Shown piece after piece: positions 22,911 to 34,133 of a DNA stretch of 64,000 bases. The first letter of the stretch is position 1. Each line of letters opens with the position of its first letter. Made by a program: the position numbers and the translations under genes. Source of the DNA: Furcasterigmium furcatum (taxonomy: Eukaryota; Ascomycota; Sordariomycetes; Glomerellales; Plectosphaerellaceae); NCBI GenBank assembly GCA_001599815.1, contig BCIA01000004.1:622862-686861 (forward strand), written 5' to 3'. The notes under the pieces are model-generated. The model did no database searches. It saw nothing but the letters and a program-made list of their open reading frames with translations, and had not been told where the DNA came from.

Positions 22911-23576
22911 CGACTGCAGGGCAAATGGTGAATGAGAAGCAATGACGAAGGGAGCTTTCGCGAAGGCGGACGCGAGGACCGGGATGGAGAAGCGAGAGGG
23001 GGCGAGGTTTCGATAAACGAAGGTTGATAAACGAGAATTAAACGAGAGCCGATACGAAGTACGAGATGTGGGGTACGAGCTATTTTAGTTCGAGTTCTCT
23101 TTCGGGTATAGCCCGTCTTGATGCTGCGCGGACTCGTCACCAGTAGCCTCGGCAGCCATCTTCTCGACTGTTGCGCTCCAGCATCAGTCCGATAGACGTC
23201 CTCTGCGACCCGCGAGGATGGACCTTTCCCTTACCGCCTCGTATACAGCAGTCTGTGATTGCTCATGGCGTCTTCTTTCTGCCGCATGTGGGGAAAACCC
23301 GTCCCCAGCCCAGCCCCCAGCAGATAAGTCGCCGATACCCCTGGGGCCCTGATTAGGCACCCTTTTAGCAACCAAGGGAGTCCCCTCGTGGACGTGGAAC
23401 TCGTTCAACAGACATTTGCATCTATCATATTGCCCCGATGGAGTGAGATTTCGCGCTTCTTTGTGTTTTCTCGATGAATTGACTCGCCCACAGCCTGGAG
23501 GATCACCAATTGACCCCGCCATTTACCCCTTTACCCCTTTTCGGCCTCCACTACCTAGGGTACACGGTATCCGAGG
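22911..23576. promoter_or_regulatory. shared divergent promoter of two Zn2Cys6 genes
   Basis: 666 bases between the two start codons. Two tandem TTTACCCC units at 23522-23537 contain CCCCT, the stress-response-element core, about 40-55 bases before the plus-strand ATG. The minus-strand side is purine-rich with repeated GTACGAG. No other feature is seen. Confidence 0.45.
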
Positions 23577-24953
23577 ATGAACGCCCCCCAGAGCCCACCT
23601 TCAACGTCGGATTGGACCGATGAATTGATTCTACGCCCGAATCCCACGCGACCAAATGGCAAGGCACGCTCGCGGGCCTACCACCCGAAGACAAAAACAG
23701 GCTGCGAGACCTGTAAGAGAAGAAAAGTCAAGGTCAGCAGCCAGCTCGTCAGAACAGCAAGAGAACCCGGACTGATTCGCGCAACGACCAGTGCGACGAA
23801 GGCCGGCCGACATGTGGCAACTGCCAGAGAATGGAGGTCGGTTGTGAATACGAAACCCTGCATTGTCGGCAGAACAAGGCCGCTCTCCTGCGCCAGACCG
23901 GCTTCCGCATCGAACTCGATTCCAGCCGTCTGCAGCTGGAGCTCATGCATCATTACACGACGTACACATGCTCGACGCTCTCGTCGTCCCCGGCCCTGAG
24001 TAACTTTTGGAAGGTCTCGGTTCCCAGGCTCGCCCTCGGTCACGAATACCTCATGAGGGCGGTCCTGGCCGTCTCGGCCCTTCACATGTCACATCATCGG
24101 CCGTCGGAGAGAAGTCTCTACGTCTCGGCGGCCCTGGACTATCATCAGGCGGCGTCCCGGGCGGCCGTGAAACTGCTGCAGAAGGTGACGAAAGAGAACG
24201 CGCCCAGTCTCTTTCTCTTCTCCACCCTGACACTTCTCATCGGTTTGTTATCTCCTTGTCCGTCTTAGACGCCCTGTGGAATTGCTGACACGACGTTCGC
24301 ACCGCGCAGCCCTGGCGACCCCGAAACGATCCACATGCGGCCATATTCCGATGGAGGAGGGCGACTTCAAAGACTGGTTGTTCCTCATCCGTGGGACCAG
24401 GCAGCTGAGGGAAGCGCTGGAGGAGGATGTCTCCCACAGTCTCCTGGCCCCGCTTATCAAGTACGGTGCGGAGAGATGGGTTATGCAGTGCCAACCAAGC
24501 GATGCTGGGACTCGGAGTGAGGATGACATGCTGGAAAGATTGAAGTACCTGATAAACAGCCAGGTCACCGACCAGGAGAAACTGACGGTCTACAACGAAA
24601 CCATCAACAAGCTCGGGGCAGCGGCACACTCCTCGCATCAGTGGGAGGGGCTGGATGCGTTCATCTGGATCTACAGATGCAGCGACGACTTCTTGCCGCT
24701 GCTGGACCCCCCGACACAGGAAGCCTTGGCTATCCTCGCCTATTTCGCCTCCATGTTGCAGAAACTGGAAACCCAGTGGTGGTTGAGGGGATGGGCGGAC
24801 CATATCATGTCATTCGCGTGTACCCAACTGGACGCCGAGCACATGTCTTGGATTCACCCACCGGCGGAGCATTCTGGCTGGGGAAGCCCCGCGACGTGGC
24901 CAGGAAGTCTTGATGACCTGGATGGGTCGCCTTGGGGACTTGGTGATGGATAA
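23577..24953 (+). CDS. Zn2Cys6 transcription factor (Upc2-like class)
   Basis: Regulator of 416 aa; exons 23577-23732, 23792-24242, 24310-24953. The zinc cluster is C43, C46, C53, C60, C63, C70 (TGCETCKRRKVKCDEGRPTC), again with an intron right after VK. The effector region starts with LELMHHYTTYTCSTLS and VLAVSALHMSHHR and continues as TLLIALATPKRS across the second junction, typical of the Fungal_trans_2 group. It is related in layout to the gene at 21506, with which it shares a promoter. Targets are unknown; the nearest downstream gene is the glycosyltransferase. Confidence 0.9.
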
Positions 24954-25716
24954 GGATGCTCCCGAGACTCCAGGCTGGACATTGATGCCCTGGTGGCGAA
25001 GATGCGCCCGGGTAGCCTTGTATTTTTGATTTTTCCTAAGTCACAAGTCGCAAGTCGCAATGGAGTTTGGATATGTAAATCACGGTTGGCAGCACCACAG
25101 CCCCGGGTTTCTTCAACTGGATCTCCCACCCCGTGATCGTCGATCTCACCATCATGCCGCTCGGAGGAAATGGAAGTCTGGAACGACGCTTCTATATGCA
25201 GCATGAAAAACATTTGGAAGCCATGAAACAAGCAAAGGCCAAGAAGAGAAGCTACCGCCCCTCGAATTCTTAAATAAAACAGAAACAGCGTGACGGGATC
25301 ATAGCATGAACAATCGCGCCGCGACAAGGGTGGAGACCGCCGGACGACTGCCGGTTGTCGGCGGGGCCGAGTCGGGTACGAGATACGAGAAGAGATGCCG
25401 GTGCCGCCGCAAACCTTAGCACTACTACTCACGAGTCGGTACATACGTAAATGGAGGATTTCTGCTCTGATGGTTCCTGGTGCCGAACTACTTACAAGTA
25501 AACGAGGCACCCGGGAGCCCTCGTGCACTGCCTGTGCTTTTGCTTGACTCGGCGTATTCATTTCGGTGGCAGTGCCCTTTTAGATCCTTTCTTCCAACTT
25601 GTTACAAATAATTTGCTTCCAGTTCGGCGTCTCGTCACCTATTTAAACAACCTTTCTTTCTTTTCTGACAGAGTTGACACTATCAGCTGCTTCGTACTGC
25701 CCCGATTTCTGAAGTC
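24954..25716. other. intergenic
   Basis: 763 bases holding the 3' end of the regulator gene and the promoter of the glycosyltransferase gene, with AT-rich, pyrimidine-rich sequence at 25560-25690. No gene is seen. Confidence 0.5.
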
Positions 25717-28635
25717 ATGGCCGACAACAAACGACAAACTCTGCGGTACGAACTCGTTGGGGATGAGTCGCCCATGGTATCACCCCTTACACCAGCGGCT
25801 GCATCATTCTACGAACCGGAGTCTACAAGTTTCCAGGATCCTCCCGCCTACATCAGTGAGCTGGAAGGTGACGAGAGCTGGAGGCTCGCGTCACCCGCAT
25901 TGCTTGATGGCTCCGGCAAGCAGGTTGGAGGTACCGATTCCCCTTGTTGCACCACCCTCGTCGCCGATCTCTTATTGACGAATGATTCCCAGAGGGCGCC
26001 CGAGTGGATATCGACTACAACTCGAAATTGGTGCGCACCCTCTCGGTGCTGTATCAGAAGCAGAATATCCCGGCCTCCGATTCCGACCCCCCCTCGGAAA
26101 CACACATCGACGCTGACGCGGAACACACCCCATGGGCTACAAGGCTGAACATTGTGATACAAGTCGTCGGCAGCCGTGGAGACGTGCAGCCGTTCATCGC
26201 ACTCGGAAACGAGCTCCAACGACACGGCCACCGCGTTCGCATCGCGACGCACGATGTTTTCGAAAAGTTCGTCCGAAGCGCTGGGCTCGAGTTCTACCCC
26301 ATCGGAGGAGACCCGGCAGCGTTGATGGCCTACATGGTGAAGAACCCGGGTCTTATTCCCAATTTTGAAAGTCTGGCCGCCGGGGAGATCCAGCAGAAGC
26401 GGCACATGGTGCAGGAGATGCTCGAGAACTTTTGGAAGTCCTGCCTGGAGCCAGACACTTCCACGGGTGATCCCTTCGTGGCAGATGCCATAATCGCCAA
26501 TCCGCCCAGCTTCGCACATGTTCACTGTGCTCAGGCATTGGGTATCCCTCTGCACCTTATGTTCACCATGCCTTGGAGCAATACCTCAGCCTTTCCTCAT
26601 CCGCTGGCTAATTTGAAGAACGTGGACGTCGACCCAGCTTTTGCGAACTATATCTCTTACAGTGTGGTTGAGTGGATGACCTGGCAAGGGTGAGCAATCC
26701 CCTTTTCCTCCCCCTGCTACGCAGGCGCGCGCGCTGGCCCTCTACCATGTTAACTGACGGCAACCGTCTAGGCTGGGAGACGTGATCAATAAGTGGCGCA
26801 AGTCCATCGATCTGGAAGAGGTGGCCATGTTTGACGGGCCTATCCTGGCAGAGAGGTTGAAAATCCCCTTCACCTACTGCTGGTCGCCAGCTCTCGTACC
26901 AAAACCAGCCGATTGGTTACCTCACATTGGTCCGAGCATTCTTTCAAGCGTACGCTCTCTTCGCTCTATAGCTGACACAAGACCAGATGTTTGCGGCTTC
27001 TTCTTTCGGAGAGCCCCCGAGTACTCCCCTCCAGAAGACCTGGCTCGTTTTCTTGCGGCAGGCCCCCCTCCGGTCTACATAGGCTTCGGAAGCATCGTGC
27101 TCGACGACCCGGCCAAGGTGACAAGGACGATTCTGGAAGCAGTGGCAGCTACAGGGGCCCGCGCTCTCGTCTCCAAGGGCTGGGCTAATCTAGGAGGCTC
27201 CGAGAACGAGACTGTCTTCTGGATCGGCGATTGCCCTCACGAGTGGCTCTTCCAGCACGTCGCCGCAGTTGTTCACCATGGAGGTGCTGGCACGACAGCC
27301 TGTGGCTTGAAGTACGGGAAACCCACCACGATCGTGCCCTTTTTTGGAGAGTAAGTTGCCCGGTCTGACGCTCATGCTTCACGAAGCAGAGTAAGTTCGA
27401 ATCATGGCCCGGACTGACGGCGGTTACTCAAAAGTCAACCCTTCTGGGGCCAGATGGTCTCCCGAGCAGGCGCCGGCCCCGATCCCATACCTCACAAGGA
27501 GCTGAATGCGCACAACCTCGCCGACGCCATCCGGTTCTGTCTATCACGAGAAGCCGCCGCCGCCGCCGCATCCATAGCGTCTAGAATGCAGTCAGACGCC
27601 GGTGTGCAAGCCGCGGTCCGTTCATTCCATCGCAATTTGCCCCTGGAGCGGGTTAGATGCGACTTGATCCCGAGCGAACCGGCCTCGTGGACATACACCA
27701 AAGCAAAAAGACCAATTAAGCTATCGAAGATGGCCGCAGAAATGATCTTGGCAGACAAATCTGCCGCAGCGAGGCATATGAATCTGTTAGTATCCTGCTG
27801 CACGACGGCTTGCGCATACTTACCCCGATACAGATACGAGAGCAACCCAATAAACATCGACACCACGCGATGGGACCCCGTGTCCGGCGGAGCATCAGCA
27901 GTCATGGCAACAGCGACCGACATGGCCGGCTCCATCACGGGCATGTTCACCAGCCCCATCGAGGAGTACCGGGACGAACAGCGGCGGCGTGCGCGCGAAG
28001 CCAAGAGACAGGCGGCAAACAGCGACGCCGCGAGCGGGAACGCGAGTGTTGCGGGCAGTGCTTCTTCGTCCGCTTCCATCAAGCCGGAGACCAAGCAGCC
28101 GTCGATGGCCGGGAAGATGGCCGCGGCGTCGGCGAAGAGCATCGGCGGCATCGCGCCCACCGCCGCGAAGGGCATGCTAGTCGACATCCCCCTGGCCTTC
28201 GCAGAAGGCCTGAAAGCCATCCCGGGCCACTACGGGGACACGGTCCGCGACCACGGAGCCGTGACGGACGCGAAAAGCGGCGTGGTCGTGGCTGGGAAGA
28301 CGTTTGCATGGGGCTTCGTCGATGGCCTCAGCGACCTCGTGGTGCAGCCGTACAAGGGCGCGCGAAAGGAGGGCGCCGTGGGAGCAGTCAAGGGAATCGG
28401 AAAGGGCGTCGTCGGCCTGACGACGAAGAGCGGCGCGGGCATGTTCGGGTTGTTTGCGTACCCCAGCGCCGGGGTCGCGAAGAGTCTGCGCTCGGCGACT
28501 CACGGCGGCACGAGGAAGAAGATAGCCAAGGCGAGGCACGCCGAAGGGGAGTGGCTGCTTGGGACGGAGAGGGCTTCTGGGGTGAAGTCTGCGGAGATTG
28601 TGTCGGCGTTCAGGCAATGGTGCGAGAAGAGTTGA
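25717..28635 (+). CDS. UDP-glycosyltransferase, sterol 3-beta-glucosyltransferase-like, with C-terminal extension
   Basis: 880 aa; exons 25717-25930, 25993-26689, 26772-27350, 27435-27785, 27834-28635. After a 90-residue leader comes the GT1/GT28 N-lobe (VVGSRGDVQPFIALGNEL), then the donor-binding lobe with VVHHGGAGTTACGLKYG and FFGDQPFWG, the latter restored by the fourth splice. These are hallmarks of UDP-glucose:sterol glucosyltransferases (Atg26-like), but the PH and GRAM domains of Atg26 are absent. The last 300 residues contain repeated Gly-rich amphipathic segments (GFVDGLSDLVVQPYKGA, GIGKGVVGLTTKSGAG) resembling lipid-binding C-termini of VPS13-type proteins. The last intron is 48 bases without a stop, so retention would add 16 residues. 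The substrate is probably a sterol or other lipid. Confidence 0.9.
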
Positions 28636-29144
28636 GATAGACTTGAAACCCGGCAGAATATTCATGTTGACCCTGGCAACCGGCAACCACTACTACTTCG
28701 GTAGTTACTCGCTCTTGATATTCGGACGTCTTTCGTTACGTCGGGGGGGTGTAAGTCTTCTAGCTGCTTGTGTATGATCATGGATAGACGCCTGGCCGAG
28801 CAGCCGTATCCAAATCCCGGGGAAACCAGGAAACCAGGCTTCATATTCAACCCCCCTTGAGTATTGCTGGTGAGGCAAAGAATGGATGGCCGCTCTGGTG
28901 GCAGACCTTCACTCACGATGTACCGTCGATCCAGCCCTCAGAGACGCTCGTGAGAAGTCCAAACTGCCTGGCCTCAAGGAAGCATGGCCACAGAGCTCGA
29001 CAGATTTATTTGAACACTATTTACAAGGTGCAACGCTAGCTACGATGATGTTTCCCGAATTGCTTCCTTCATCCCCGAGCCCTCTTAGCTGCGATAGTAG
29101 TTCTGCTAGCAGGAACCCTCACGGATCAACTGTGCTCGAGCTCC
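28636..29144. other. convergent 3' intergenic region
   Basis: 509 bases between tail-to-tail glycosyltransferase and GH10 genes. Nothing beyond presumed 3' untranslated sequence. Confidence 0.5.
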
Positions 29145-30164
29145 CTAAGGCGCGCCGACAAAGCTCGTGAGGGCGTCGTGAGTGGCGTAGAACGAGCCCT
29201 TGGCATTGTAGAGCTCGTCGAACATCAACGGCTTCGCGCCTGGCAGCCAGGTGTACGCGTGCTTATCTGTGAAGCCCCAGAAGCTGATGTCGGTGATTCC
29301 GGCCTCGAGAGCCTCGTCCATGACGGCGCCGTAGATTTCGGTCTGGAGGGTGTCGTTGAGCGTGTGAACATCCAGCTCCGCGATCGTCACCTCCAGCCCG
29401 AGCGCCTGGTACGAGTCGACCATGTCGGTGAGCACGCCCGGTGTCGGGGGTACTTCGGTGATGTGCATCTGCAGGGCGACCCCGTCGATGGGGACGCCGT
29501 TTGCCACGAGACCGGAGACCAGTTCGTAGAGCTCTTGACGCTTGTCGGGAAGTGACTCGACGAGGTTCTCGTTGAAAAAGAGCTTCGCGTCCGGGTCTGC
29601 CGCACGGGCGATGCGGAAGGCATCTTCGATGTAACCGGGGCCGAGTACGTTGTAGAATGCGTTGACCTGGAGGCCGCCGCCCATCGTTTCGAGGGCTTCG
29701 GTGACGACGTCCCAGCGGTCCATTTTGCCGTCGTACCGATGCATGACGGCCTCGAAGTGAGCCGTCATCGCAGCGCGAAACGCTGTCGGATCGGTGATGT
29801 TGAGCAGGTACTCGGGGTTGCAGCAGCTCGAGATGAGCCCGTGGCCCTTGACAACCATGTCGTTCTGCTCCGCGAAATCAACGAGGCGATCGATCGTATC
29901 CCAGTTGTAGTGCCCCTCGGCCGGGTTGATGAAGGCCCATTTCAGCTCGTTCTCGGGGGAGAGGCTTTCGAACTGCTTGGCAAGGACGGCCGAAAACTGG
30001 CAATCATCGAGGTAGGTTGGATTGATCGCCCCGGATCCGATCAGGATGTTCTTCTTGTGCGCTTCTTCCCTCAGCGAAGTGGTTCCGGTGCTGGGGGGAG
30101 TGCTAATTCCCTCGGCGGCGGCCACAAGGGCGATGATAAGTGTTACGATACTGATAGACTTCAT
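29145..30164 (-). CDS. divergent secreted GH10 family hydrolase (xylanase-like)
   Basis: Single exon, 339 aa from MKSIS (an in-frame ATG five codons upstream is less suited to a signal peptide). Residues 1-19 are a signal peptide. The GH10 fold is clear: LSPENELKW at 68-76, WDVVTEAL with acid/base E156, and IAELDV with nucleophile E263, plus FWGFTDKHAYTW. Several active-site residues depart from canonical xylanases: the Asn before the acid/base Glu is T155, and the Trp-His of the usual GHTLVWHSQ block are replaced (GHGLISSCC, 107-115). It may act on decorated xylan or another glycan, or be weakly active. A TATA box lies on the minus strand at 30247-30252. It is the only secreted hydrolase of the 29-44 kb cluster. 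Confidence 0.88.
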   Translation of the reverse strand: MKSISIVTLIIALVAAAEGISTPPSTGTTSLREEAHKKNILIGSGAINPTYLDDCQFSAVLAKQFESLSPENELKWAFINPAEGHYNWDTIDRLVDFAEQNDMVVKGHGLISSCCNPEYLLNITDPTAFRAAMTAHFEAVMHRYDGKMDRWDVVTEALETMGGGLQVNAFYNVLGPGYIEDAFRIARAADPDAKLFFNENLVESLPDKRQELYELVSGLVANGVPIDGVALQMHITEVPPTPGVLTDMVDSYQALGLEVTIAELDVHTLNDTLQTEIYGAVMDEALEAGITDISFWGFTDKHAYTWLPGAKPLMFDELYNAKGSFYATHDALTSFVGAP

Positions 30165-30246
30165 GGTTCTGGCTGGCAACTTGCGTTGTATCTCTTGTAG
30201 TCAACAGTGAATTGTTGCAACTATTGTCTCGACAGAGCTTGTTGAC

Positions 30247-30252
30247 TTTATA
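30247..30252 (-). promoter_or_regulatory. TATA box of the GH10 gene
   Basis: TATAAA read on the minus strand, 83 bases before the preferred start codon at 30164. Confidence 0.45.
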
Positions 30253-30827
30253 CTAGGTCGGCTCGGAAGCATCGGGAACGTAGTGGAACTGACACATCAT
30301 GACTGACGCAGACATAGCGGGGAATCTTGCACCGATGATTGATAGAATCCGGGGAATGTACGAAGCTGCCAAAGAGAATGTACGAAGATGTCAAAGAGCC
30401 GGGCAATTAGGGGCCGGCATCTTCTCGCGGGTTTACGACGTCCCCTCGGCCAAATGCTTCTCGGTGGAATTCACAAATCCCCCGAACTGCATGCTCTCGT
30501 CCGACGGAACCGCTAGAGCTGAAGAATACGAGCCTCTTTCCGACGGCGAGCACAGTCCGAGGTAGAGCACCTTCGGCTGTCCCTGTTACTACGACGACGA
30601 CGACCACCACCTACTACTCCCGCATTACTAGACACTTGCCTAGTAGGTAGGTAATTTTATCCGTAGGACCCCCCATTCCCCGCCCACTAAACTGCCACAA
30701 AGACTAGCGGTCACATCAGAACCTAGCACCCCGTGATGTCGACGCATGGCGTTCAGCCGAGTTACGGTCTAGACTCTCACCCACCCGCGTGGCATGCTTG
30801 CCCCATGGGGAAAATGTCGGCGCACTA

Positions 30828-30845
30828 GGGGGGGGGGGGGGGGGG
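30828..30845. repeat. poly-G run (18 bases)
   Basis: Uninterrupted run of 18 G residues in non-coding DNA. It could be genuine or an assembly or base-calling artefact. Confidence 0.8.
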
Positions 30846-31368
30846 CTCTGATCAGTTCTTCTCCGGTGTCTGATTAGCCTCCTCCTGGCTGGTCGATTAG
30901 ATCCTCACCGCCGCGACCAACACATGATAGAACTGGTAAACGATCGATTGCCAATAATGGTACGCTGCCGTGACTGTCCTCTTCGCCCTCCTCGACGGCT
31001 GGAGAAGGCTAGGCCGTACATGCTCCATGTCGCCACTGGAGATCGCCTGTGGAAAAGGGGGCGGTTGTTGACAAGCAGGCAGGCGTTTGGATAAACAAGG
31101 CTCTCGCGATCGCCACGACGGATCGCAGAGAGAAGAGCGAGGCCGCAAATTTCCTGCGCCAGCTCATTACTACCATTGATGGACAAGAATAGAAATCCGC
31201 CCGCGTGGCAGTCTGAACACTCTCCCATCGCCCAAATATGCCGCGACCACCGACGTGCCCGCAATGCTTTCCATGCCACTCCTGTGATTGAAATCCTTCT
31301 CCCCAACCGCCTATTGGACGCTGCGCCCGTGGCGATGAAGCAGAACCCCGTGCGGTCTGACCTTACTT

Positions 31369-31666
31369 CTATCTCGTCGCAACCAGGTAGCACTTGAGCA
31401 CCAACATGAGGAAGCCGAAGACACCCCACACGAGCCACCACTTGTCGTACCACTTCATTCCACTCCAGCCGAGTGTTTGGTAGTCGGAGTATGCCAGGTA
31501 TGCTCTGAAGACACCGAAGAAGTAGAACAGAAATTCAAGGACGTCTGCGAATACGCTGGGCGCGTCTGTGTCCACGGCTGTGAACGTGTTAGATCGCGGC
31601 GGTCTTGAGCTCTGAAGTGGTTCCACCTTTTGACAGCCCGACTGGGCGCTTCTCAGATGTGTCCAT
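31369..31666 (-). CDS. small membrane protein, 82 aa, unknown function
   Basis: Two exons on the minus strand: 31666-31627 and 31577-31369, with a 49-base intron ending CTAAC...ttcacag. The product is MDTSEKRPVGLSK, an acidic linker (VDTDAPSVFADV), one hydrophobic helix (LEFLFYFFGVFRAYLAY), a Trp/Tyr-rich loop (GWSGMKWYDKWW) and a second helix at the end. The donor gtggaa is weak, but it restores frame exactly. Without splicing the acceptor frame is open to an upstream ATG at 31716, giving a 115-aa version with a non-membrane N-terminus. I know no function for this kind of protein. It lies inside the CAZyme cluster, but a role there is not shown. Confidence 0.5.
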
Positions 31667-32458
31667 TGGCGGGTAATGGTGTAGGACGATGGTGAGGGAT
31701 GATGAGGCGATGCCAAAGTCTTGCAAAAGCGTGAAAAGCGTCGTGGTTGTGGATTCTCGGACGATTGAAGATGATCAAGGCCGGGCGCGACGGAGGGTTA
31801 AACGCGGATTAATCCATGGATCCCAAGAACTGTAACGGGTTATAGATGAGCAAGGAGGTGGCTGGTTGGTGGCTGTGATGATCCATGGCTTGGACCCCAA
31901 CATGAAGATCCAGTGGATGCCTGCACTCAGCGGCGGGGTTGCATGATAATTCTTGGCAGTGTGGAGAGGCGAATGGCTATTTTTGGTCGTACCAAGCAAG
32001 GCTGGGAGACATGGGAGCGGCATCTGAAGCGGTCGATCTGTACACTGCTCAGAGCTACATTCAAGTTGGCTGGTGATGTCTGGTGCAAGTCGGGAATGAC
32101 ACTGCGCGATGATTGAATACAAAGACTTATCGAGTTCCTTCGACTTGAAAGGCTGTCAGACCAACCCAGCAGACCCAGATCAGATCGCATCAGTCTACTT
32201 GCCATCTTTCAATATTTCCACCCTTCTATCGTCTTCTCTCGTAATTATTTGGTCCTTCCCCCAAGCTGGGGTCTCAACTTCTCCTCCTAGCTGAGACAGA
32301 CAGCCAACCTCGTCATTGCGTCGCCCGCCGGTGCCCAGCACTACAAAGAGGACCAGTTGATTTCCCTTCAGGAAAATTTACTGGGAATCAAGGCAGTTAT
32401 AATCATATTATCCAGCACGTGTAGTAAGTATCCATCTCTGTTGTCATGCTTTCTGCGT
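31667..32458. other. intergenic
   Basis: 792 bases between the small membrane protein gene (promoter side) and the 3' end of the GH1 gene. Composition is near balanced. No gene is seen. Confidence 0.5.
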
Positions 32459-34133
32459 CTAGCGTTCCATCCTCTCCTTGATCATATCCTGAAGCATCAG
32501 AGCCGACTGCTTTGGCGTCCTCTCGAGCGTGTCATAATCTGTAAATGTCACGCCGAACCTGATGTCGTACCCCGAGAACCATTCTAGAGGACGTCAGTCG
32601 CAGAACAACGCAAAGAGAGCCGTTGGAGGAACAGGGGTCTTACCAAAGTTGTCAAGCAACGACCAGGCAAAGTAACCGGCCACCTTGGCGCCGCCCTGCG
32701 TGGCCAGGGCAAGGGCGTCGAGGTGTTCGGCGAAATATCGCTGCCGATACTCATCCTTGACAGACTCGTCGCGGCCCATCCGGTCCTCACCAGGGCAGGG
32801 ACACCCGTTCTCGGTGACATAGATGGGCTTTCCATATTTGTTATAGGCTCGTAGGAGGTGCTTGCGGAAGCAACGGGGCGCCGAACGGAGCCAGAAGACG
32901 CCGCTCGGCTCGCCGATGGAGGACCCGTTCTTGTCTTCTTGGAGCTCGTCCAGGTTTCCAATGAAGTCCGTGTCCGGCGCAGGGGTGGTGCGGTGCCGCC
33001 CGAACTGAGCGGTGTAGTAGTTCATGCCGTAAAAGTCGAGATCGGCCTTGCGCAGCAGCGCGAATTCGGCCTCGGTGAAGCGAGGGAGACGGTCCCCGAG
33101 TTGTGCACGCATAACCTCGGGATAGTCTTGCGCGAGACTAGAGAGCGACACAGAGTCAGTAAGTTCGGTGTCCTGGGCCCCGCGGTACCGGCTTCAGCGG
33201 GCGGGCCGACGGAGGGAGACTCACAACATGGGGTTGGCGAACCAGCCGATGCAAAACTCCATCCTCGTCTCGGCGGCGTCGTGGTCCCTGGGCTCCGCGG
33301 GATCCCACGCCTCGAAGTAGTCGCCACTGAGGGACACGCCTATCTGGCCTTTCTGCTTTGGCTTGAACTCCTTGTTGTATAGGCTTGCTGCCCTTGCATG
33401 TGCCATGATGAGGGCCTTGCCGGCGATCCAAGGCTCAGTCGCCGAGTTGCCCTCGGCACAGTCCTTGTTAGTGCTGCTGCGCCCGGGAGCGTCGATGCCG
33501 GTCGAGTAGCCCTGGAAGTTCCTTGTCAGTCAACAATCCTTCCAACTCGCTTAATATCGTTCCTAAGCAACGACTCACACGTATGGCGCAGACCCAGGGC
33601 TCGTTCAGCGTAATCCAGTTCTTGACCCGGTCGCCGAACCGCTCATAGCACACCCTCGCATACCGCTCAAAATCCTTCTGGGACTCCTCGATATCAAGCC
33701 AGCCGCCGTACCGGTCGTGGAGCGCCTGCGGCAGGTCCCAGTGGTACAGCGTAATCCAGGGGGTGATACCGCGGGTGATGAGGCCGTCGATAAGCCTGTC
33801 GTAGAAAGCGATGCCGGCCTCGTTGACAGGGTCATCGCGCCCGCCGAGAGGGACGATGCGCGACCATGCGAGGGAAAATCTGTACGCTTTCGCGCCAAAC
33901 TTGACGAGGAGGTCGAGATCCTCCTCATATCGGTGGTAGTGGTCGCAAGCAACATCGCCGGTGCCGCCGCTTGTGCGCGAGGGCTGCAGGTGAGTGAACG
34001 TGTCCCAGATGCAGGGGCCACGCCCGTCCTCGTTGACGCCGCCCTCGATCTGGTAGGATGCGGTCGCGAACCCGAACTCGAAGTCAGATGCGAGCGCCGC
34101 CTTGCGCGGCGCGTCTACTTGCTCCGCTGACAT
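32459..34133 (-). CDS. GH1 beta-glucosidase/beta-glycosidase, intracellular type
   Basis: 486 aa; exons 34133-33579, 33511-33225, 33137-32644, 32583-32459. All three joins restore family motifs, for example NEPWVCAIR/GYSTGIDAPG and LLDNF/EWFSGYDIRFG. The acid/base is E178 in TLNEPW and the nucleophile E390 in YVTENG, both intact. Length equals that of fungal GH1 enzymes such as BGL2-type cytosolic beta-glucosidases. No signal peptide, so it should hydrolyse imported beta-linked disaccharides or oligosaccharides in the cytosol, and may also transglycosylate to form inducers. It is divergent from the zinc-cluster regulator at 34706, 572 bases apart. Confidence 0.94.

Larger units (their letters stand above)
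30165..31368. other. intergenic, GH10 promoter and simple repeats
   Basis: 1.2 kb with no supported gene. An 88-codon frame at 30299-30565 has no recognisable features. There is an ACG/ACC triplet tract near 30590-30612 and an 18-base G run at 30828-30845. Confidence 0.5.

Noticed and set aside
30299..30565. 88-codon plus-strand frame upstream of GH10
   Set aside because: No recognisable feature and it lies over the GH10 promoter; insufficient support for a gene.
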